Shown here: one piece after another, positions 26,040 to 35,201 of the stretch
Layout: the number at the start of each line of letters is the position of its first letter
Position numbering within the stretch: the first letter of the stretch is position 1
NCBI RefSeq assembly: GCF_031326225.1
Contig: NZ_CP133720.1
Span: forward strand, 3,968,001-4,032,000
Source: Undibacterium cyanobacteriorum
GTDB taxonomy: Bacteria > Pseudomonadota > Gammaproteobacteria > Burkholderiales > Burkholderiaceae_D
Direction of reading: 5' to 3'
DNA length: 64,000 nucleotides
Notes under the pieces: generated by a model
The model's input: only the letters and a program-made list of their open reading frames with translations
Told to the model about the DNA's origin: nothing
Database searches by the model: none
Translations under genes and position numbers: made by a program

Positions 26040-26129
26040 TTTTCAAGTAGTTTTGATCTATCGTGACCATGCCGTTCAAGTGCCGACTAATTCGTTTGTG
26101 TCGACTCAAGTACTCTCTTCGACGTGGGT

Positions 26130-27059
26130 CTATGCTGCTTTTTTTCGACTAGTTTTGCCACTCGTGAGTTTGCTGACTGCGCCAACCGCCGTGCTTTGCG
26201 CGGTTTTCCGAAGACGCTTCTGTGGAGTGACAGCTTTGACTTTTTTGACGGCCGGTTTGGCCCGCACTGGCTCAGTCGGTTGATTACGCAGAACTTGTTG
26301 CTCTGCTTCTGCCGACTGCAAACGCGCCTCGATGATGGCGCAGTAATCTGGATTGAGTTCGAATCCGACGAACTGGCGGCCGCAACGGCGTGCGGCAACG
26401 GCGGTTGTACCACTGCCCATAAAAGGATCAAGCACCACTCCATCCGCTGGGCACGATGCCATCACCATGCGCTCGATAATTTCTAGAGGCTTTTGCGTAG
26501 GATGTTCAACCCGTTCAGGATCTTCTTTATGCAAGCGCGACACGCTCCACAAGTCTTTCGGGTTGTAGCCGAGCTCGAGCCATTTTGCACCAACGAAAAT
26601 GGAACGAGAGCGTGCCTTCTTGGTCTCGGCATCGTAGGGAATCCGCACCGAATCAAGATCGAAGTAATAATTCTTCGATTTAACAAACAAGCCAATCGTG
26701 TCATGCACCGAGCTAAAACTGCGCGTGCTGCCTCCCATCGAAGGCACGCGGCGATCCCAAATGATTTCGTTAATCATGGTCATGCGCTGTTTCAGCATCA
26801 CGAAAATTTCAGGTGAATAGCGCCATGTCAGAAAGATATACAGCGAGCCGGTCGGTTTCAACTTCGGCAGTACTGCATCAATCCAGCGCTCGGTCCACGC
26901 GAGGTATTCGGCCGCCTCCTGCTTATCTGAATCATTGCCATAATCTTTGCCCAAGCCATAGGGCGGATCAGTCAAAATCAGATCAATGCTGGCATCAGGA
27001 ATACGATGTAAACCTGTGATGGCATCTTCATTGAAAATCTGATTCAGAAAAATGGTCAT
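26130..27059 (-). CDS. Orphan beta-class DNA methyltransferase (N4-cytosine/N6-adenine) inside the his operon
   Basis: This 309-residue protein has the catalytic motif IV LTDPPYG early (residue ~30), then a variable target-recognition region, then SAM-binding motif I DPFMGSGTT late (~residue 216). Motif order IV-TRD-I is that of beta-class amino-methyltransferases. DPPY is compatible with adenine-N6 or cytosine-N4. The last ~60 residues are Lys/Arg-rich and look like a flexible DNA-binding tail. There is no restriction endonuclease next to it, so it is probably an orphan epigenetic or protective enzyme. It lies between hisC and hisD on the same strand, with 90 and 86 bp gaps; recognition sequence unknown. 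Confidence 0.9.
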   Translation of the reverse strand: MTIFLNQIFNEDAITGLHRIPDASIDLILTDPPYGLGKDYGNDSDKQEAAEYLAWTERWIDAVLPKLKPTGSLYIFLTWRYSPEIFVMLKQRMTMINEIIWDRRVPSMGGSTRSFSSVHDTIGLFVKSKNYYFDLDSVRIPYDAETKKARSRSIFVGAKWLELGYNPKDLWSVSRLHKEDPERVEHPTQKPLEIIERMVMASCPADGVVLDPFMGSGTTAVAARRCGRQFVGFELNPDYCAIIEARLQSAEAEQQVLRNQPTEPVRAKPAVKKVKAVTPQKRLRKTAQSTAVGAVSKLTSGKTSRKKAA

Positions 27060-27145
27060 ATGATTGAATGAGGAAAACCGTACGAAACCGCGAGATCACA
27101 TCGCCTGAGAAATTAATACGAAGCTTAAACTTCAAGCCTGAAGCA

Positions 27146-28477
27146 TTAAGACTTCAAGCGTAATTCCGCACTACGCGCATGAGCCGGCAGCCCTTCCCCA
27201 TAAGCGAGTTCAGCTGCGATCTTACCCAAACTTTGTGCGCCTGTCTCACTGACTTCGATCATCGAAGAGCGTTTTTGAAAATCATATACACCTAAAGGCG
27301 AAGAAAAACGCGCTGTCCGTGAAGTCGGCAAGACGTGGTTCGGGCCAGCGCAGTAGTCTCCAAGCGACTCCGAAGAGAAACGTCCTAAGAACATCGCACC
27401 TGCATGGCGAATTTGCTCGGCCCATTGACGTGGTTCGACTGCCGAAATTTCTAAGTGTTCGGCGGCAATCTCATTCGCAATCGCGCAGGCTTCTTGCATA
27501 TCGCGAACTTTGATCAATGCCCCGCGATCACGCAATGACGTGCGAATAATGTCTGCGCGCGGCATGGTGGCAATCAAACGGTCAATACTGGCATGAACGC
27601 GATCGAGGTAGTCTGCGTCCGGGCACAGTAAAATCGACTGAGCCAGTTCATCATGCTCTGCCTGCGAGAACAAATCCATCGCTACCCAATCAGGATCTGT
27701 CGTGCCATCGCACAGGACTAAAATCTCAGAGGGACCAGCGATCATATCAATCCCTACCGTACCAAACACGCGGCGTTTTGCATTCGCGACATAGGCGTTA
27801 CCCGGCCCGACAATCTTATCGACCTGCGGTACCGACTCAGTACCGTAAGCAAGCGCGGCCACAGCTTGCGCGCCACCTATCGTAATCACTTTATCGACAC
27901 CCGCGATCGCCGCCGCAGCAAGCACGAGGGGATTGCGTACGCCGTCAGGTGTCGGTACCACCATGATGATTTCTTGTACGCCAGCCACTTTAGCCGGTAT
28001 CGCATTCATCAAGACAGAAGACGGATAAGCTGCTTTACCACCGGGCACATAAATGCCGACGCGATCCAATGGAGTCACATTTTGTCCCAACACCGTACCG
28101 TCTGCTTCGGTGTACGAGAAACCCGCAGAGCCGCATTCACGCTTTTGCACTTCGTGATATGCCCGCACGCGCGCCGCGGCTGCTTCCAGCGCTTGACGGC
28201 GCTCACTCGGCAAAGATGCGAGAGCCACTTGTAATTCCTGCGCGTCGATTTGCAAAGCACTCATCGATTGCGCAGTTAATCGATCAAACCTATTGGTAAA
28301 CTCTAACACCGCAGCATCGCCGCGCGTTCTCACCGCTTGCAGAATCTCTACCACACTGGCATCGATGGCGGCATCTTCGCTCGCTTCAAACGCCAACAGC
28401 TGACGCAAAGTTGGCGCAAAATCTGGTGCACTTGAATCAAGGCGGCTTAACTGTGTTTCGTAACGCTGGGAACTCAT
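27146..28477 (-). CDS. hisD: Histidinol dehydrogenase
   Basis: This 443-residue protein carries HisD hallmarks: GIYVPGGKAAYPSSVLMNAIPAKVAGV, VDKIVGPGNAYVANAKRRVFG, DMIAGPSEILVLCD, FSQAEHDELAQ and GPNHVLPTSRTARFSSPLGVYDF. Zn-dependent and NAD-linked, it makes histidine in two oxidations. Its start overlaps the hisG stop by 4 bp. Confidence 0.96.
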   Translation of the reverse strand: MSSQRYETQLSRLDSSAPDFAPTLRQLLAFEASEDAAIDASVVEILQAVRTRGDAAVLEFTNRFDRLTAQSMSALQIDAQELQVALASLPSERRQALEAAAARVRAYHEVQKRECGSAGFSYTEADGTVLGQNVTPLDRVGIYVPGGKAAYPSSVLMNAIPAKVAGVQEIIMVVPTPDGVRNPLVLAAAAIAGVDKVITIGGAQAVAALAYGTESVPQVDKIVGPGNAYVANAKRRVFGTVGIDMIAGPSEILVLCDGTTDPDWVAMDLFSQAEHDELAQSILLCPDADYLDRVHASIDRLIATMPRADIIRTSLRDRGALIKVRDMQEACAIANEIAAEHLEISAVEPRQWAEQIRHAGAMFLGRFSSESLGDYCAGPNHVLPTSRTARFSSPLGVYDFQKRSSMIEVSETGAQSLGKIAAELAYGEGLPAHARSAELRLKS

Positions 28478-29130
28478 GCTTTGCCCTCCGAAGCGCGTTC
28501 GAACGCGGCCAGAATCGGCTGCAAGCGATCGCGTTTCAATTTCAAAGCAGCTTGATTCACTACCAAGCGTGATGAGATATCCATGATCTGCTCAACTTCA
28601 ACCAAATTATTGGCGCGCAGTGTATTGCCGGTACTGACCAGATCGACGATTACATCCGACAAACCAACCAAAGGAGCCAATTCCATCGAACCGTAGAGCT
28701 TAATCAAATCAATATGCACACCTTTACTCGCAAAGTGCTGACGTGCCATTTCTGTGTACTTGGTTGCCACCCGCAGACGCGCTCCTTGGCGCACCGCTGT
28801 CGCATAATCAAACCCGACCGAAACAGCCACTGACATACGGCATTTCGCAATACCCAAATCAATCGGTTGATACAAGCCAGCGCCACCATGCTCAAACAAG
28901 ACATCTTTGCCGGCCACGCCGAAATCGGCCGCACCGTACTGCACATAAGTCGGAACATCAGAGGCACGCACGATGATGACCCGAACTTCAGGGTCATTCG
29001 TCGACAAAATTAATTTGCGCGATTTTTCAGGATCTTCGCTCACACGGATGCCGGCGGCCTCCAAGAGCGGCAAGGTTTCTTCAAAAATACGGCCCTTCGA
29101 CAGGGCTAAGGTCAGCTGCTGAGAACTCAT
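28474..29130 (-). CDS. hisG: ATP phosphoribosyltransferase, short form
   Basis: This 218-residue protein is the short HisG (HisGS), lacking the C-terminal regulatory ACT-like domain. Motifs include LALSKGRIFEETLPLLEAAGI and GAADFGVAGKDVLFEHG. Short HisG works only with the regulatory subunit HisZ, which is not in this window, so hisZ should lie elsewhere in the genome. It catalyses the first, feedback-inhibited step of histidine synthesis. Confidence 0.95.
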   Translation of the reverse strand: MSSQQLTLALSKGRIFEETLPLLEAAGIRVSEDPEKSRKLILSTNDPEVRVIIVRASDVPTYVQYGAADFGVAGKDVLFEHGGAGLYQPIDLGIAKCRMSVAVSVGFDYATAVRQGARLRVATKYTEMARQHFASKGVHIDLIKLYGSMELAPLVGLSDVIVDLVSTGNTLRANNLVEVEQIMDISSRLVVNQAALKLKRDRLQPILAAFERASEGKA

Positions 29131-29198
29131 GGTTTACTCGAATTGGAATCACGGGTTTTGCAACACGTGAAGATTCACTAGCTATGGGCTTTGTTAAC

Positions 29199-30449
29199 TT
29201 ATTTGACGCGTTGGATCTGCGCTCCAACCGCAGACAACTTCACTTCCATACGATCATAACCACGATCAAGATGGTAAATACGATCGATTAAAGTCTCGCC
29301 TTGCGCGGCCAAAGCGGCGATGACCAAAGAAGCAGAAGCGCGCAAATCGGTCGCCATCACTGGCGCACCAACCAAACGATCAACGCCATTCACAATCGCG
29401 GTGTGGCCATCGATCTCGATGTGCGCACCCAAACGATTCATTTCTTGTACGTGCATAAAACGATTTTCAAAAATCGTTTCCGTCACACGTGCAGTGCCGT
29501 TGGCAACGCAATCAACCGCCATAAACTGCGCTTGCATGTCCGTTGGGAAGCCCGGATATTCTGTGGTACGGAAACTGACGGCTTTCGGACGGCCGCTCAT
29601 CTGTGCACGAATCCAATCGGGTCCACTGGTGATGATAACGCCTGCTTCACGCAATTTATCTAAGGCGACATCCAAAATATCACTACGCGTTTTCGTCACA
29701 GTGATATCGCCACCGGCCGCGGCCACGGCGCAGAGGAAGGTTGCCGTTTCAATGCGATCGGCGATCACGGTATGGGTTGCACCGTGCAAAGACTCCACAC
29801 CTTGCACCACCAAACGGTCGGTACCGATGCCGGAGATTTTCGCTCCCATTGCGACCAACAAATTCGCCAGATCAGTAACTTCTGGTTCGCGCGCTGCGTT
29901 TTCCAAAATTGTTTCGCCATCGGCCAAAGTTGCCGCCATCAACAAGTTTTCGGTACCTGTGACAGTAATCATATCGGTCACGATGCGAGCGCCACGCAAG
30001 CGCTTAGCCTTGGCATGAATATAACCGGCTTCAATCGTGATTTCTGCACCCATGGCTTGCAAGCCCTTAATGTGCTGATCGACCGGACGCGAACCAATCG
30101 CGCAACCGCCTGGCAAAGAGACTTTTGCTTCGCCAAAGCGCGCCAGCAACGGTCCCAATACCAAAATCGAGGCACGCATGGTTTTCACCATGTCGTAAGG
30201 AGCTTCTAACTTATCGATAGCGCCGCCATTCAATGTCACGACACCGTCTTCCTCACGCACTTGCAAACCCATTTGTTTGAGTAACTTGAGCATGGTCGAC
30301 ACGTCCTGCAGAGCAGGCACGTTGTGCAAACACAGGTCAGAAGCCGTCAGCAAACCAGCACAGAGAATAGGCAATGCGGCGTTCTTCGCTCCAGCGATCG
30401 CAATTTCGCCGTTCAGACGATGACCGCCTGTAATCAGTAATTTATCCAT
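29199..30449 (-). CDS. murA: UDP-N-acetylglucosamine 1-carboxyvinyltransferase
   Basis: This 416-residue protein has the EPSP-synthase-like fold, with the active-site Cys in LPGGCAIGSRPVDQHI (fosfomycin target), the N-terminal GGHRLNGEIAIAGAKNAALPILCA and the NPxEFPTDMQAQ-like PGFPTDMQAQFMAVD segment. It performs the first committed step of peptidoglycan synthesis in the cytoplasm. It lies 1 bp after ibaG. Confidence 0.96.
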   Translation of the reverse strand: MDKLLITGGHRLNGEIAIAGAKNAALPILCAGLLTASDLCLHNVPALQDVSTMLKLLKQMGLQVREEDGVVTLNGGAIDKLEAPYDMVKTMRASILVLGPLLARFGEAKVSLPGGCAIGSRPVDQHIKGLQAMGAEITIEAGYIHAKAKRLRGARIVTDMITVTGTENLLMAATLADGETILENAAREPEVTDLANLLVAMGAKISGIGTDRLVVQGVESLHGATHTVIADRIETATFLCAVAAAGGDITVTKTRSDILDVALDKLREAGVIITSGPDWIRAQMSGRPKAVSFRTTEYPGFPTDMQAQFMAVDCVANGTARVTETIFENRFMHVQEMNRLGAHIEIDGHTAIVNGVDRLVGAPVMATDLRASASLVIAALAAQGETLIDRIYHLDRGYDRMEVKLSAVGAQIQRVK

Positions 30450-30450
30450 C

Positions 30451-30699
30451 TTATTTAAATTCTTCCGGTGTCAAAGTTTTCATCGACAATGCATGAATCT
30501 CTTCGCGCATACGATCGCCCAGTGCGGCATAGACCAATTGATGGCGTTGAATCAAACGCTTACCAGCAAAGGCAGACGACACGATCACAGCATTGAAATG
30601 CTGGCCATCGCCTTCTACTTCGAGATGGGTACATTCGAGACCAGCGGCGATATAATTTTTGACTTGTTCAGGTGTGGGTAACACGATACTTACTTTCAA
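30451..30699 (-). CDS. ibaG: BolA-family protein, IbaG type
   Basis: This 82-residue protein has the BolA core: DGQHFNAVIVSSAFAGKRLIQRHQLVYAALGDRM, with the conserved His used for [2Fe-2S] binding with monothiol glutaredoxins. Location between the Mla genes and murA is the conserved site of ibaG (yrbA). Its glutaredoxin partner type is encoded by grxD at 6.4 kb. Fe-S trafficking role is inferred from the family. Confidence 0.92.
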   Translation of the reverse strand: MKVSIVLPTPEQVKNYIAAGLECTHLEVEGDGQHFNAVIVSSAFAGKRLIQRHQLVYAALGDRMREEIHALSMKTLTPEEFK

Positions 30700-30717
30700 A
30701 TGGATAGCTAAATAACT

Positions 30718-31470
30718 TCAATGACGCAACTTATAACCGCTACGCAACATGTGCATCGCGGTGAAACCTAGCGCCAACATAAATCCGCTCACAACGAACA
30801 AACTTTGCACAGGAGCGACGTCAGATTGGCCGGTAAAACCGTAACGGAAACCATCAATCATATAGAAAAATGGGTTCAAGCTGGAAATCGTTTTCCAGAC
30901 AGGCGGCAAGGACTCAATGGAATAGAACACGCCCGACAAAAACGTCAAAGGGACGATCACAAAATTTTGAAATGCCGCCAACTGATCAAATTTCTCAGCC
31001 CAAATACCGGCAATTAATCCCATAATACCCAACACAGCAGCGCTAAGTAAGGCGAACAAGATAATCCAGAGCGGTGCCGCAAATTGCAAATGAGCGAACC
31101 ACGCCGTCACCACAAACACACCAAGCCCGACTACGAGACCACGCACCATCGCCGCCAACACATAGGCGCTAAACATCTCCCAGTGGGATAAGGGCGGCAA
31201 CATGATAAAGACCAGATTGCCAGTCACTTTCGATTGAATCAAAGACGACGATGCGTTAGCGAAGGCGTTCTGCAAAACACTCATCATGACCAAACCAGGA
31301 ATCAAGAAAGCCATGTAACTCACACCATGCACTTTGACGTGACCATCGAGCGCTTGTCCGAAAATCAGCAGATACATCATGGCCGTCATAATCGGCGCCG
31401 TCACCGTTTGCATGGCGACTTTCCAGAAGCGCAGCACTTCTTTATAAAACAGTGTTTGAAATCCTATCAT
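30718..31470 (-). CDS. ABC-2 type exporter permease (COG0842)
   Basis: This 250-residue protein has six membrane segments and the ABC-2 signature regions (TAMMYLLIFGQALDG, MAFLIPGLVMMSVLQNAFANASSSLIQSKVTGN, IAGIWAEKFDQLAAFQNFVIVPLTFLSGVFYSIESLP). It pairs with the ATPase upstream, overlapping by 4 bp. The substrate is unknown (YadH-like exporter). The pair is inserted between the mla genes and ibaG-murA. Confidence 0.9.
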   Translation of the reverse strand: MIGFQTLFYKEVLRFWKVAMQTVTAPIMTAMMYLLIFGQALDGHVKVHGVSYMAFLIPGLVMMSVLQNAFANASSSLIQSKVTGNLVFIMLPPLSHWEMFSAYVLAAMVRGLVVGLGVFVVTAWFAHLQFAAPLWIILFALLSAAVLGIMGLIAGIWAEKFDQLAAFQNFVIVPLTFLSGVFYSIESLPPVWKTISSLNPFFYMIDGFRYGFTGQSDVAPVQSLFVVSGFMLALGFTAMHMLRSGYKLRH

Positions 31471-32402
31471 TGTGGATCTCCCTGCGAGCTACCCATAATC
31501 TGTAAGAACACATCTTCCAAATCGGCCTGCTCTAATTGCAAATCTTCAAGCGTGCAGCCAGCGTTTCTTAAGCTCGCCAAAATGGGCTCGACTTCATCGT
31601 GATGATTAATCCGGAACGCGTAACGTGCCTGAGTACGATCGGTGTCGCTTGTGATCAGCAGATGTTGTAGCTCTGTTGGCAGAGTGCCGTTGCCTAACTG
31701 GACCCGCAATTGCGATCCTGAAATGCGCTTAATTAATGTTTGCATTTGGTCCAAAGCGACAATTTTGCCTGCTTTCAGCATCGCCACGCGGTTACACAAG
31801 GCTTGCGCTTCTTCGAGGTAGTGCGTCGTCAAAACGATGGTGTGTCCTTCGCGATTGAGACGCGAGATGAACTTCCACAAAGTCTGACGCAGTTCCACGT
31901 CAACCCCGGCAGTTGGTTCATCTAACACAATCACAGGGGGCCGATGCACCAGTGCTTGCGCCACCAGCACACGACGCTTCATGCCACCAGACAAAGCACG
32001 CATATTGGCATCTGCTTTATTGGTTAAGTCAAGATTGGCCATGATCTCATCAATCCAATCATCGTTTTTCTTGATGCCAAAGTAACCGGACTGCAGACGC
32101 AAGGTCTCGCGCACAGTAAAAAACGGATCAAACACCAATTCTTGCGGAACCACGCCAAGGTTGCGGCGAGCATTACGATAGTCGTTAACCACGTCATAAC
32201 CAGCCACGCGCACCGTACCTGCATCAGCGCGGTTCAAGCCTGCGATGATGGAAATCAGAGAAGTCTTGCCGGCACCGTTGGGGCCCAAGAGTCCAAAGAA
32301 CTCACCTTGTTCGATGTCCAAGGAAACGCCGCCGAGCGCCTGCAATTGCTTGCCGCCGGAACGATAAGTTTTCTGAACATTGCTAATTTGTATTGCTGCC
32401 AT
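31467..32402 (-). CDS. ABC transporter ATP-binding protein (ABC-2 exporter, YadG-like)
   Basis: This 311-residue protein has Walker A GLLGPNGAGKTS, the signature LSGGMKRRVLVAQAL and Walker B VIVLDEPTAGVD, followed by a ~90-residue C-terminal extension common in YadG/NatA-type exporters. It powers the downstream permease. Substrate unknown. Confidence 0.92.
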   Translation of the reverse strand: MAAIQISNVQKTYRSGGKQLQALGGVSLDIEQGEFFGLLGPNGAGKTSLISIIAGLNRADAGTVRVAGYDVVNDYRNARRNLGVVPQELVFDPFFTVRETLRLQSGYFGIKKNDDWIDEIMANLDLTNKADANMRALSGGMKRRVLVAQALVHRPPVIVLDEPTAGVDVELRQTLWKFISRLNREGHTIVLTTHYLEEAQALCNRVAMLKAGKIVALDQMQTLIKRISGSQLRVQLGNGTLPTELQHLLITSDTDRTQARYAFRINHHDEVEPILASLRNAGCTLEDLQLEQADLEDVFLQIMGSSQGDPQ

Positions 32403-32713
32403 AAGGCGTTTGCACTCACGTGCTTTAAGTCAAAGTGGATAGAAAAAGGAAGACTTGTCACGCAGCATCCCTCTGCATGCAAGGGATTGAAGAGAGCGAC
32501 ACCGTTTGTTCGCTCACTGCATAGCACCGATCACTTAGGATTCGATGATGTCTAGAAAGCTCACGATTATAGGGGATTTTCCAAGCGCTGAGGCAGCAAG
32601 TCCCGACAATTCGCGGTTTGCCAGAAATTCAGAGGGGAATCGGTGGAAAGGATGCGGCACTAGGCGAGACCAGAAAGCCGCATATGTATAGACAGATCAA
32701 ACGGAATTAGATT
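32403..32713. other. Intergenic region between mlaB and the ABC-2 ATPase gene
   Basis: About 310 bp with no credible open reading frame. I see no strong terminator or perfect promoter; it may hold a separate promoter for the exporter pair and ibaG-murA-his. Confidence 0.45.
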
Positions 32714-32992
32714 TCATGCGGCAACACGAGGCTCGCGCATTTCAAAAAAATCTTGCAATCCATATAAATTAATCAAGCTCAATAAGCTCGCTGGCGCAGC
32801 CACAAGTCGAATTGAGCGTTGCTGCTGGTGGGCCTGACGTTGCCAAGCCAACAAAACGGCAACTGCCGAGGAGTCAACGCTGTTAATCGAACTTAAATCA
32901 AACTCTTCAGTGCCAGCTGAGATCGCGGCACAACCACGCTGCGCCAAATCTGCGGCATTTCCCAAATTAAGTTCTTCTTCTGTTAAAACCAC
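32714..32992 (-). CDS. mlaB: STAS-domain protein MlaB
   Basis: This 92-residue STAS domain protein has the sulfate-transporter/anti-sigma-antagonist pattern EFDLSSINSVDSSAVAVLLAWQRQ. In the Mla complex MlaB binds the MlaF ATPase in the cytoplasm and is needed for assembly. Its place after mlaC supports this name. The sequence is typical of divergent MlaB proteins. Confidence 0.88.
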   Translation of the reverse strand: MVLTEEELNLGNAADLAQRGCAAISAGTEEFDLSSINSVDSSAVAVLLAWQRQAHQQQRSIRLVAAPASLLSLINLYGLQDFFEMREPRVAA

Positions 32993-33010
32993 GTCAACTC
33001 CTCGTATGAA

Positions 33011-33658
33011 TTACTTCTTGGCACTCGCCAGTTTCTTGTTTTTCTCAGATAAAGTCTTGATCAAACCATCAACGCCATTCTTGCTAATCTCAGCAGCAAA
33101 GTTACCTTTGTAAGTTTCGACCAACCAAGCACCTAAGACATTGATATCAAAAATTTTCCAGCCTGTAGCTGTCTTTTCCAAGCGATAGTTCAATTGCAAT
33201 GGTTCGCCACGGCTTTGAATCACCAAGCTCTTCACTTCCACTTCAGTATCATCCGCTGCTGCACGCAATGGTTTGAACTCAACACGTTGGTCACGGATTT
33301 GAGTAATCGCACCAGAGTAAGTATGAATCAACAAAGTACGGAACTCGTTGATCAATTGCTTTTGCTGCTCTGGAGTAGAGTCGCGCCAGCTCTTACCTAC
33401 CGCTAAGGAAGTCATGCGATTGAAATCAATAAAAGGGAGCACCTTTGTTTCAACCAATTCGTTAATACGACCACGATTGCCGTTTTGGATTTCTTTATCA
33501 GTTTTCGCCGCGTCCAAGATCTCTGTACTCAAACGTTTCACTAACTGGTCAGGGGCTTCATCTGCCGCCATCGCGGTGTTAGACAAACCCACGACCGAAC
33601 CAATCAAAAGCGCACAACTTAAGGTCGCCATCTTGAAGAAATTCATTACTTTTTTCAT
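33011..33658 (-). CDS. mlaC: Periplasmic phospholipid-binding protein MlaC
   Basis: This 215-residue protein has a signal peptide (ending AMA, about residue 31) and the MlaC/Ttg2D core (VLPFIDFNRMTSLAVGKSWRDSTPEQQKQLINEFRTLLIHTYSGAI). MlaC shuttles lipid between MlaA and the MlaFEDB complex. It lies 18 bp before mlaB. Confidence 0.93.
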   Translation of the reverse strand: MKKVMNFFKMATLSCALLIGSVVGLSNTAMAADEAPDQLVKRLSTEILDAAKTDKEIQNGNRGRINELVETKVLPFIDFNRMTSLAVGKSWRDSTPEQQKQLINEFRTLLIHTYSGAITQIRDQRVEFKPLRAAADDTEVEVKSLVIQSRGEPLQLNYRLEKTATGWKIFDINVLGAWLVETYKGNFAAEISKNGVDGLIKTLSEKNKKLASAKK

Positions 33659-33819
33659 CTTTCTCTTTCTTTCAATTTTCGAATTATCGAACTTCCGAAT
33701 TATTGGATTATCGAATTTTCAGCATATCGCGTGATGAGGACACCATACAGATCGATATTTCCCACAATTCCGAACCACCGACTTTGGTTGACAACAACGA
33801 CCATCCAAGCCACTCAGTC

Positions 33820-34605
33820 CTACTCATCCTCGTCTTTATGGATTTGGCTCTCACGTCTTTGTAAATAGGCGCCGCGGATAAACACATATTTATCCAAGGC
33901 AGCTTCTTCGATCAAGTTCACCGCATCAAGTGCATTCGCCCGCTTGTCGATCACCTTCAATACAGATGTGGTGTTCCTAAACGCCATTGACCCTCGTGAG
34001 TACAGTATGTCACCTTTAAAATCGATTGGCGTGGCCAAGGAATCGCGCAAAGTCGAAGGACCAAGAATCGGCAAAACGACGTACGGCCCAGCGGGCACGC
34101 CCCACACACCCAGGGTTTGTCCAAAATCTGCCTGATGCTTCGGCATTCCGCCTGCCGAAGCGACATCAATTAAACCACCTACGCCAACCGTAGTGTTGAT
34201 GGCGAAGCGCATGAAGTCATTCGCCCCATCGGAGAAATTGCCTTGTAAGATATTGTTGACCGCGGTCCATACATCGCCCGCGTTACTGAAAAAGTTGCCA
34301 ATCGCGGTCTTTACCAAACTTGGTGTCACCTTTTGATAAACCTGTGCCACTGGTTTCAAGACAGTCGAGTCGACACTTTCATTGAAAGCAAACATCGAGC
34401 GATTAAAGCCTTCCAAAGGATCATCTGGGTTATTACCGATGCCCGTCTTTTCACTGACCTTTTCCAGGGTCGCAATCGCCTTAGTTTTAACCTTCGTCAC
34501 CGTTGTACATGCACTCAGACCAACGGCTAACAACAGCACCACCGCGAGGCGCAGGCTCAAGCCACGTAAGGTATTCAAATAACTCATCGCTCCACCCAAC
34601 ATCAT
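33820..34605 (-). CDS. mlaA: Outer-membrane lipoprotein MlaA (VacJ)
   Basis: This 261-residue protein has a lipoprotein signal with lipobox LSAC and the VacJ core (DPLEGFNRSMFAFNESVDSTVLKPVAQVYQKVTPS, FLVAINTTVGVGGLIDVA-like segment, HQADFGQTLGVWGVPAGPYVVLPILGPSTLRDSLATPID). MlaA sits in the outer membrane and removes phospholipid from the outer leaflet. The ATG at 34605 overlaps the mlaD stop (ATGA). Here mlaA is inside the mla operon, between mlaD and mlaC, unlike E. coli where it is separate. Confidence 0.94.
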   Translation of the reverse strand: MMLGGAMSYLNTLRGLSLRLAVVLLLAVGLSACTTVTKVKTKAIATLEKVSEKTGIGNNPDDPLEGFNRSMFAFNESVDSTVLKPVAQVYQKVTPSLVKTAIGNFFSNAGDVWTAVNNILQGNFSDGANDFMRFAINTTVGVGGLIDVASAGGMPKHQADFGQTLGVWGVPAGPYVVLPILGPSTLRDSLATPIDFKGDILYSRGSMAFRNTTSVLKVIDKRANALDAVNLIEEAALDKYVFIRGAYLQRRESQIHKDEDE

Positions 34606-35075
34606 TTGCTTTCGTCCTTACCTTCGGCCGCTTTGCTGAACAAGAATTGGCTAATCAAATTCTCTAAGACGACTGCGGATTGGGTCATTTTGATACGATC
34701 ACCGTTCGCCAAATTCTCAACGTCGCCACCAGCTTCCAAACCAATGTACTGCTCGCCAAGCAAACCCGCTGTCAAAATTTTTGCTGAGGTGTCTTTAGGG
34801 AAGTTGTAGCGCTTTTCCAATTTCAAAACAACGGTCGCTTGGAAAGTCTTGTCGTCAAACCGAATTTCACCAACACGACCAACCACCACGCCCGCACTTT
34901 TCACGGCGGCGTTCGGCTTGAGACCGCCAATATTGTCAAACTTAGTGACGACATCATATGTTTTTTCGAATGAGAGGCTGCTCATATTGCCTGCTTTCAA
35001 TGCCAAGAACAGCAATGCCGCTGCTCCCAACAGAACGAACAGACCAACCCAAACATCTATCGATTTTTTTTGCAT
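34602..35075 (-). CDS. mlaD: MCE-domain inner-membrane protein MlaD
   Basis: This 157-residue protein has one N-terminal membrane anchor (VWVGLFVLLGAAALLFLALKAG) and a single MCE domain (YDVVTKFDNIGGLKPNAAVKSAGVVVGRVGEI, LLGEQYIGLEAGGD). It forms a hexameric lipid channel ring in the periplasm. Length matches MlaD. Confidence 0.95.
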   Translation of the reverse strand: MQKKSIDVWVGLFVLLGAAALLFLALKAGNMSSLSFEKTYDVVTKFDNIGGLKPNAAVKSAGVVVGRVGEIRFDDKTFQATVVLKLEKRYNFPKDTSAKILTAGLLGEQYIGLEAGGDVENLANGDRIKMTQSAVVLENLISQFLFSKAAEGKDESK

Positions 35076-35201
35076 TTTGCTTACCTCTGTCTAACTTGTA
35101 ACGTTAGGTTTTTATCTCTTTAATGGTGTACGGCGATTCGTTTTTCCGTCACCTTTATTGCATCGAGTTATCACGAAACTCGACTGAAAAATCACTGCCA
35201 A

